DNA of 64,000 bases, taken from Diaporthe sp. PMI_573 (lineage: Eukaryota > Ascomycota > Sordariomycetes > Diaporthales > Diaporthaceae). Below the pieces are notes generated by a model, which saw only the letters and a program-made list of their open reading frames with translations, was not told where the DNA came from and did not search any database. Where the stretch lies: the NCBI GenBank assembly GCA_021399435.1, contig JAJTUP010000013.1, positions 744,001 through 808,000 of the forward strand, in the 5' to 3' direction. The position numbers and the translations under genes are program-made. Positions within the stretch are counted from its first letter, which is position 1; each line of letters opens with the position of its first letter. This document shows, one piece after another, positions 57,638 to 64,000 of this stretch.

Positions 57638-58241
57638 CGGGCAAGCCATCACAGGACACCGCCTCAAGGATGCTGCAGGTGTGCCAGCAAGGAAACACTC
57701 TCCAGGGACGCACCGAGCGAGTGGAGTGTTTTCTTTGGTGGTGGTGGTGGTGCGGAGGTGGTGCGGAGGTGTGCGAGGGCACACATATCTTACTAAACAG
57801 CATGGAGGGCGTTACGGGAGCAAATAGCATGGCCGTCTTGTATCTATTTCCGGTACTTGTTTCTTTACACGGTTGGGCAAAGAGACGTCAGGGTTGTGCA
57901 ATGAATAGAGATATGAAAATCGTGTATAAGGAAAATGCCGAACAGCTCTTGGTAGTTGATCTGAGCATCCAGCATGGCGCATTGAGAAATGGCCATCCCT
58001 GGACCAAGCGAGGTACCTGCTGCATTAAGGGGGGGGGGGTTCTATTTTGAGGACGGACCAAGATAAGCCGCTTATCGCTGAGGACCCACCAAAAAGATCC
58101 ACGACTTCATGGCAACGCTCTCGAATACCACCGAGTTCACAACCTCTCCGTGTGTGCACCCTATCAAGCCCGAATCGCAACCCCTCTCCGCAATTCAGTC
58201 GATTCAGTCAAACCAAGTCACCCCAAGTACAGTCGATCAAG
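57638..58241. other. Intergenic between Ytp1-like gene and ALB1
   Basis: A G-run at 58029-58038 and GTGGTG repeats near 57735-57770. No gene supported. Confidence 0.5.
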
Positions 58242-58696
58242 ATGCCGTCCGCATCCGTCAAGAACCCAAACTGCATCTCGCACAACCGACAGCGAGCCCT
58301 CCGCGCCAAAGCCCGCAAGCAGACCCTCCAGGCCGCTGCCTCAGCCCGCCTGCCCGACCGCGTCGCAAAGGCTGATACGAAGCGCGGTGCGCGCACCGGC
58401 CTCCTCCCCACCAGCGGGCCCAACAGGCCCTTGAGCCGGAAGAAGGCCCGCAAGCTGGAGAAGCAGATGGCACACGCCATCAGGAGGAAGCGCGAGGAGG
58501 AAGAGAGGCAGTCCCAGGTCGAGATGAAGGGTCAGTAGTCCCTGAGTGTTGTGGTGCAAACAACACCGAGTGTGAAATACGGCATGCGCTAACGGGCTGT
58601 GCTGTGACAGATGCCGAGGACAAGAGCTCCAAGAAGCAGCTCAAGACGGAGAGGAACGCGGCCGTGGATGCACTGGAGAAGATGGAGATCTCGTGA
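58242..58696 (+). CDS. ALB1: Ribosome biogenesis protein Alb1 (60S shuttling factor)
   Basis: Two exons, 58242-58530 and 58611-58696, with an 80-bp intron (GTCAGT donor, GCTAACG branch, GTGACAG acceptor); 124 residues. The protein is strongly basic at the start (MPSASVKNPNCISHNRQRAL, then RAKARKQTLQ), with the family's central block PLSRKKARKLEKQMAHAIRR and a charged C-terminal helix that ends ALEKMEIS. Yeast Alb1 works with Arx1 on pre-60S subunits and shuttles between nucleus and cytoplasm; the same role is expected here. The unspliced reading would end two residues past the donor (GQ-stop), so splicing adds about 28 residues. The length is shorter than yeast Alb1 (about 175), which is common in filamentous fungi. 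Confidence 0.85.
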
Positions 58697-59469
58697 GCGA
58701 GTAACTGTTCGGAAGGCATCATGAACCAAGAAATCGCCCGGTCACGCACGGGGAGTAGAGTGCGCGGGAATACAAGGACCACGCAACATGGGCTCATCCG
58801 CCCGAACAACGGCAGCACTTCGCTTTGGCAGCACAGAGGTTCGTCGACACCAGAACAGTAGCGCGAGGTACGCGAAGCTCGAAAATACGTCTAGACACCA
58901 CAAACTTTGTGCATGTCGCTGGGCATACGGTGGAACAGATGAATGGGACTACTCGACCTGCCCAACACTCGATATGACGAGTCGGCACAGGGCCGGGCTG
59001 GCTGCGAGGTTGCGCGGAAGCAAACCGAGGGCCTGATCCAAGAGAGGACCGATGATTCTTTCAGCTTATAACTCAAAGCTACTTCCTGCCTTCATAAATA
59101 GCGCAATGACAAAAAAAAAAAAAAAAAGAAGACCACGACCCGTCTGTACAGTCCGGAATTCCTTCTTCCTGCTTGCCCTACACGAGGCCATACTATTCGA
59201 GATCGGTACAGAATAGAGGTCTCGATGAGTCTGCATGACAGCTGTGGGACAAGTCCTGACACCAGACACGGTTCCCCCGCTAGTCTAGCGCCCCCTCAGC
59301 TCATCGAGAGGACTCAAAATGGTGGAGGGGCGGGTCATGTGTCAGATATCAAAGGAGCTCTTGCCTGACCGACGAGGCATTTCCAATCAGCCTCGCATCA
59401 ATCTGCAGCAGCATCTCATAGCCAAAAAGGCCAGTGATACCAGCCGCATAAGCCCCACGCCCAACAACC
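58697..59469. other. Intergenic
   Basis: A-run at 59110-59127 and T-rich flank; no gene supported. Contains the promoter of the DUF1772 gene. Confidence 0.5.
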
Positions 59470-59982
59470 ATGGCCGACAACACCCTCCTCCGCTCCACCG
59501 CGAGCCTCGTGGGCATCACTTCAACCCTCATGGTCTCAGGCTTCAACATCAGCACCTCGCACCTGTTCGTGCCGCACATGTACAAGCTCGAGAAACAGGC
59601 ATCGGCTCGCATTTTCGATCATCTGTACCACGACGGCCTCAAGGTAGTCGTTCCCCTGGCGGCGGCGGGAATCACGTCCTTCAGCTACCTGGCCTACACC
59701 TCGCCTCCCCCGCCCTCCCCCGGCGTCCTCGGGTCGAGCCTCGGCAGGCGTCCCGTCTTCGCCCTCGCCGCCGGCCTGGTGGTGGCCACACTGGCCTGGA
59801 CGCGCGTGGTGATAATGCCCGTCAACGAGAGGCTGATCAGCATCGCCCGCGAGGTCGGCGCCAAGGACAAGGTCTCGGCGGGTGATGTTGAGGCCCTGCT
59901 GAGGCGGTGGTGGTGGATGAACTACGTCCGCGGGGCCGGCACCCTGGCGGCCGGCGTGCTTGCGCTGGCGGCGAGCCTGTGA
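59470..59982 (+). CDS. DUF1772 membrane protein (anthrone-oxygenase-like fold)
   Basis: 170 residues, intronless, ATG at 59470. Four hydrophobic segments at about 8-25, 57-76, 97-116 and 150-169 make a small four-helix membrane protein. Conserved-looking parts are ASLVGITSTLMVSGFNISTS, the PVNERLISIA motif (typical of DUF1772 near helix 3/4), and LLRRWWWMNYVRGAGTLAAG. Some DUF1772 members are anthrone oxygenases in aromatic polyketide pathways, but no polyketide synthase lies in the window and most fungal members are of unknown function. The PxNxRL motif plus the W-x-x-x-N-x-x-R motif suggest the active-site face is intact. Located between ALB1 and INO80. Confidence 0.85.
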   Translation: MADNTLLRSTASLVGITSTLMVSGFNISTSHLFVPHMYKLEKQASARIFDHLYHDGLKVVVPLAAAGITSFSYLAYTSPPPPSPGVLGSSLGRRPVFALAAGLVVATLAWTRVVIMPVNERLISIAREVGAKDKVSAGDVEALLRRWWWMNYVRGAGTLAAGVLALAASL

Positions 59983-60671
59983 GGGCCGCCGAGGACTGGC
60001 TCGTTGCGATGCCGTACACCGAAGCAATGTGCGCTCATATGTGATTGAATTCGTTGTGTTAGGAGGTTAGACAACGGCTGACGGCGGGTGTCGATCACTG
60101 TTTCCGCAGCGCCATGCTGCTGTGTATTATGTGTGCCACAATTCCATGCTTCTTGCTGCTCGTTACAATGAGCGTCCCGGGCTTGGCCAGGTTGGCTCAA
60201 CTTGCGCAGCTGTATCTCAGCTCGCTGATCAGCTATTGATATTGGTCCTGAATAGCGCCATCTTTTCGCGTTGTCTGTCTATTAATCTATTGTTACAGTT
60301 CGTGACGTAGCGTAGCATGAGCCGCCTCAGTCGGGCCCGTTACGTCGGATCTTCATCTAAGCCTCGCTGCCAAGTCCTTGGCCATTCTTTTGCCCTCGTG
60401 ACTGACAATGCCTGTGAGAACGGCCGAGCAATCTCTTCCCGTACAAACCCCTTTGCAAATCACGAGAATCTGCAGTAGAGCGGGGGGGGGAGGCTTATCC
60501 TCTTTCCTTTCAAGTCTTTTTTTGTTGGCAGTCATGAACCCAATGCGAGAGGAAAATCAACTAAGAAAAACAAGCCATGTGCAGGCGTGTGTATTTGACT
60601 GCCACATACCAGCTCTTATCGAAACCCAAAACAAGCAGCCCGAACAGACGAGCGTGCGATCGGCAACTCGT
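59983..60671. other. Intergenic, 3' flanks of DUF1772 and INO80 genes
   Basis: Convergent ends. G-run at 60482-60490. No gene supported. Confidence 0.5.
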
Positions 60672-63600
60672 CTAGGCGTCAACCTCGCCGTCAGCAATAG
60701 CAAGACGCTGTTTGGCTGTTTTGGCCTTCTTCGAGCCCTTGCCCTTCTTCTTCCCGGGTGCTGCAGGTGCCTCGATCGGGGTTGCTGTCCCCGACGCTTT
60801 GTTGTCGTCAAAGTGCCCTTCGCCTGTGAAAAGAGCAGTTGTTAGTTATCAGAGACTTCCCGATGATCCGAGGAAAACGGATGGCTCACCTTCATGGTAC
60901 ATGTCGTCCAGAGAGACGGCGGCGTCCTTCTTCTTCCTACCACCCCTCTTCTTCTTCTCATACTCGCCGCTGGCCATGAGCTCCTGCTCGCGACGCTCAA
61001 TCATCTTCTCCACCGCGTCGTCGTCATCAGCAAGCCACATGGCAATGTCCTTGTTGCGGTTCTCAGTCGTCCTACGACCCGAGAAGTCGACACCAGCACC
61101 AGTGCCACCCCCTGAAATGACAACGCGCTGCACTTCTTCCTTCTGAAGAGCCCGCTTGCGTATTCGCTCCTCAATCGTGCCACGAGTGATCAGGCGGTAC
61201 ACCGTGACCTGCCTGGTCTGTCCGAGACGGTGAGCGCGATCCATGGCCTGCGAGTCGATCGTGGGGTTCCAGTCCGAGTCGTAGAAGATGACCGTGTCCG
61301 CAGACGTGAGGTTGATACCGAGACCACCTGCGCGGGTGGACAGCAGGAAGATGAATATATCGGGCCGCGTCTGGAAGTCGTGCACAGTGTCGCGCCTGTC
61401 CTCGAGCTTGGTCGAGCCGTCGAGCCGGCAGAACTTGTAGTTACGGTACATAAGATACTCCTCAATCAGATCAATCATGCGCGTCATCTGGAAGTACAGG
61501 AGCACGCGGTGGCCTTGCTCCTTGAGCTTGAAGAGCAGCTCATCCAGCTTGGCAAGCTTGCCGGAATCCGTGACGAAGCGCCGCATTGACGGTACGCTAA
61601 CATTTGTGAAGCGCTTCTTCTCGTTATCCGGGGACGGCAACAAGCCATATACGGGCATATTCTCGCTGGGGATCTTTTGCGTGATAAAGGCCAGCTGCTC
61701 CTCGGGGTTGGGCTCGTACAATGCCCTTCGCATCGGGACATTGAAAAGCGTGTCCTCCCGCTCGATGTTGGCCCCGCGGGTGTTGCAAATCACATCGATC
61801 GGTGGGGCAGCCGCCCCAGGCCGACCAGCGGGCTCAAGGTGGCCAAACCCGGCATCACGGTATGTCTCTCGTGCCACGTTCATGAGGCTGCTCATGACGC
61901 CCTTGTCCGTGATGTCGGCCAGCGGTTTGCGGTCGTTTCGCTGTTTAATCTGGAACAGTGCGTGGGCCGGGCTGTAGCCTCGGTCCTCTGGCTCGTCGTA
62001 GGCGACATTCATGTATGCCAGCCGGTTCTTCCGTCTCGACAGCTCAACAGCGCGGGTGAACACATCCTGATGGCCTGCGTTGTACACCTCCTGGGGGCTT
62101 GTGTCGGCAAAGCGCAGCCATGAGAAGGAGTCACTCCCGCCGAGGCTCTCACGCAGATTGTCTGGTGTCCAAATGTTCATCATGTGTTGCAGGTACTTGT
62201 TGCGGAACCCGGCCTTCTGGTTGTCGCCACCGGCCTTGTACAGCCTGCCACCGTCTCGCCAGACAAGCTTGGGCAGCTCGTAGTCGATCAAGCTCCGCGT
62301 CGAGTAAGCCACCGGTACGTTGTTACCCTCGCGGACGAACGAAGCTGTCTCGGCAAAGTACCCGGTGAAGAATGGTGACGTTGTCTCGGCACGTTCGAAT
62401 AGGTCGGGATGGTTGCAAACCTTGCGAAACTGCATGACGAGGTTCATCAGCGTACCAGAGTCTGTGTCATCACCAGTGGTAGCCTTTTCAATCAGGTCCA
62501 TAATGCTGATCTGATTGCGCAGGTTGCTATAGTAAGCACGCTGGCGATACGTGAGGTCGCAGAAGACATCCGTCTCAATCTTGTCACCAAGCTCCTTCTG
62601 GACGTGCTTCTTCACGCGGCGAAGCATGAAAGGTTTCAGGATCATGTGCAGACGCTTGAGCTGGTCTTCGTTGAGCTTCGTGTTGCTCTGCGCGTGAGAT
62701 TCGATGTCCTTGGAAAACCATTCGCTGAATTCGTCATGCGAGTCGAACAGCGACGGCATGATGAAATGCAGCAGGGCCCAGAGTTCCTGCATGTTGTTCT
62801 GGATGGGGGTGCCAGTCAGCAGCAGACGGTTCCGGCAGTGGAAACTCAGCAGGCACTTCCACCGGGAGCTCTGGGAACTCTTGATGGCCTGGGCCTCGTC
62901 GAGAATCATGTACTGCCACTTCATCTTCTGGAAGTAGGCAACGTCAGACACGACAAGCTGGTAGGACGTAACCATGACATGAAAGCTGGCATCCTTCTTA
63001 TACGTGTTGTGCCTGCGGTCCCAGAATTTCCGAAGAGTCTTTCGATCACCCGCGGTGCCCCAGTACGGGAGAATCTTGAACTCGGGAACGAACTTGCGAA
63101 GCTCTTGCTCCCAGTTGTGGAGTGTCGACGCCGGGGCAACGACCAGGTATGGGCCCCAAATGTCGTACTTCTCCGCCAGGTAAGCCATGACCGAGATTGA
63201 CTGCACGGTCTTCCCGAGGCCCATTTCGTCAGCCAGGATGCCGTTGATGCCCTGCTCGTACAGATTGGCCAGCCAGTTGAGACCCTTGAGCTGGTACTCC
63301 TTGAGTTGGGCGTTGAGTAGCTTGGGCTGCTCGATATCGACCTCGCCCATTCCCGTAGGATTCTGGAAGTTCATCTCTCCGTCCTCGTCGGGCTCGTCGT
63401 CCCTGTTGAAGTCTCTGGCCTTCTGCTGAGCTTCTGCGAGAGCATGCGCAGCGTTGGCCTTCGCGATCGCCTGAAGCTTCTCTTCATCCTCTTCCTCGAA
63501 GGTGAGGTTTTCGAACTTGGTGACCTTGACCCCCGACGTGCCAGTGCCGTCGTCATCGACGTCGACCGCCTTGGGACCCGGGGCGGCGTCCTCGGTAGCG

Positions 63601-64000
63601 ATGTCGGGATTGTCGGTGCTGCGCTCGACTTCGTGTGTCTTGATCTTCTTGCCAATAAAGTGAGAGTACAGCTCAGTCTGGGAGATGAGGAAGTTAAGCT
63701 TCCGCTTCTGCCGAGCAGCCTCACGGTCCGCCTCCTGCTTGCGGGCGTTCTCGAGCTCCTGCCTCTCGGCGGCCTTACGCAGGTCACGCTCCTCACGCTC
63801 GTTCCGTTTCCAGAAGGTCATCATGTCGCGCATGACCCGCTTGGCGCGAGCCTGCAGGTCTTTGGTGCCCTTGTTGGTGCGCATCTGCCACCTCTTGGCC
63901 TCCTTGGACGCAAGAATGGCCGTCTTCTTAAGGTTGGAGGCCTTGGTCCCGTACGACTCAGTCGCGAGCCTGTAGACCTTGTTGACGTCCTTGCGAGCAA
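60672..64000 (-). CDS. INO80: Chromatin-remodelling ATPase INO80, 3' part (5' end outside window)
   Basis: Two visible exons: 64000-60890 (open at the window edge) and 60823-60672, with a 66-bp intron (GTGAGC donor, CTAAC branch, CACAG acceptor). 1,086 residues are visible. N-terminal visible part: basic DBINO/HSA-type helices ([40 protein letters not shown]). Then the SNF2 ATPase: [13 protein letters not shown] (Walker A), [11 protein letters not shown] (DEAQ box), [22 protein letters not shown], then the long INO80-type insertion. Next the second lobe: [37 protein letters not shown] and [17 protein letters not shown]. The tail is Lys-rich ([25 protein letters not shown]). INO80 slides nucleosomes and exchanges H2A.Z in the nucleus, supporting transcription, replication and repair. 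All motor motifs are intact. Confidence 0.97.

Overview
The window looks like nuclear DNA of a filamentous ascomycete (Pezizomycotina, probably Sordariomycetes). The evidence is short introns of about 50-110 bp with GTRAGT-type donors and CTAAC/CTGAC-type branch sites, single-gene transcription units on both strands, recognisable fungal families (2EXR, HsbA, Ytp1, Alb1, DUF1772, fungal CCCH and LysM membrane proteins), and a Fot1/pogo-type DNA transposon carrying C-to-T changes typical of repeat-induced point mutation (RIP). I see no bacterial operons and no CRISPR array. All assignments come from reading the sequence; no searches were run.

Left part (1-25 kb). Two small cysteine-rich proteins that share a zinc-ligand-like signature (1359-1868 and 3326-3751, minus) are followed by about 5 kb with no gene I can support. 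Then come a single-pass membrane protein with a C-terminal LysM domain (8837-9454, minus), a CCCH zinc-finger protein (11084-12758), a frameshifted 2EXR gene (13964-15106) and an intact 2EXR gene (16874-17976), a GH47 alpha-mannosidase (19191-21000), a basic protein with a PP1-docking-like motif (21303-22070, minus), and a FAD monooxygenase (24210-25475, minus).

Middle part (26-52 kb). This is the accessory-looking part. It holds a broken minus-strand gene fragment, a complete 1,862-bp Fot1-like element with 43-bp terminal inverted repeats, TA target duplication and a heavily mutated transposase, an HsbA-like secreted protein, a twin-histidine ammonium transporter, a frameshifted superfamily-1 helicase remnant, a large secreted Ser/Thr-rich cell-wall protein, and two decayed minus-strand genes that read like one uncharacterised ascomycete protein family, one of them with zinc knuckles. 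Two degenerate arrays of the same 15-bp unit lie in opposite orientation at about 36.2-36.5 and 51.6-51.9 kb and bracket this segment.

Right part (53-64 kb). This is dense and conserved: a GH17 beta-1,3-glucanase, an intron-containing tRNA-Thr(AGT), a Ytp1/DUF2427 membrane protein, ribosome-biogenesis factor Alb1, a DUF1772 membrane protein and the 3' part of the INO80 chromatin-remodelling ATPase, which runs off the window. The genes do not form a biosynthetic cluster. The functional themes are cell wall and secretion (LysM, GH47, HsbA, Ser/Thr-rich protein, GH17) and nuclear housekeeping (INO80, Alb1).
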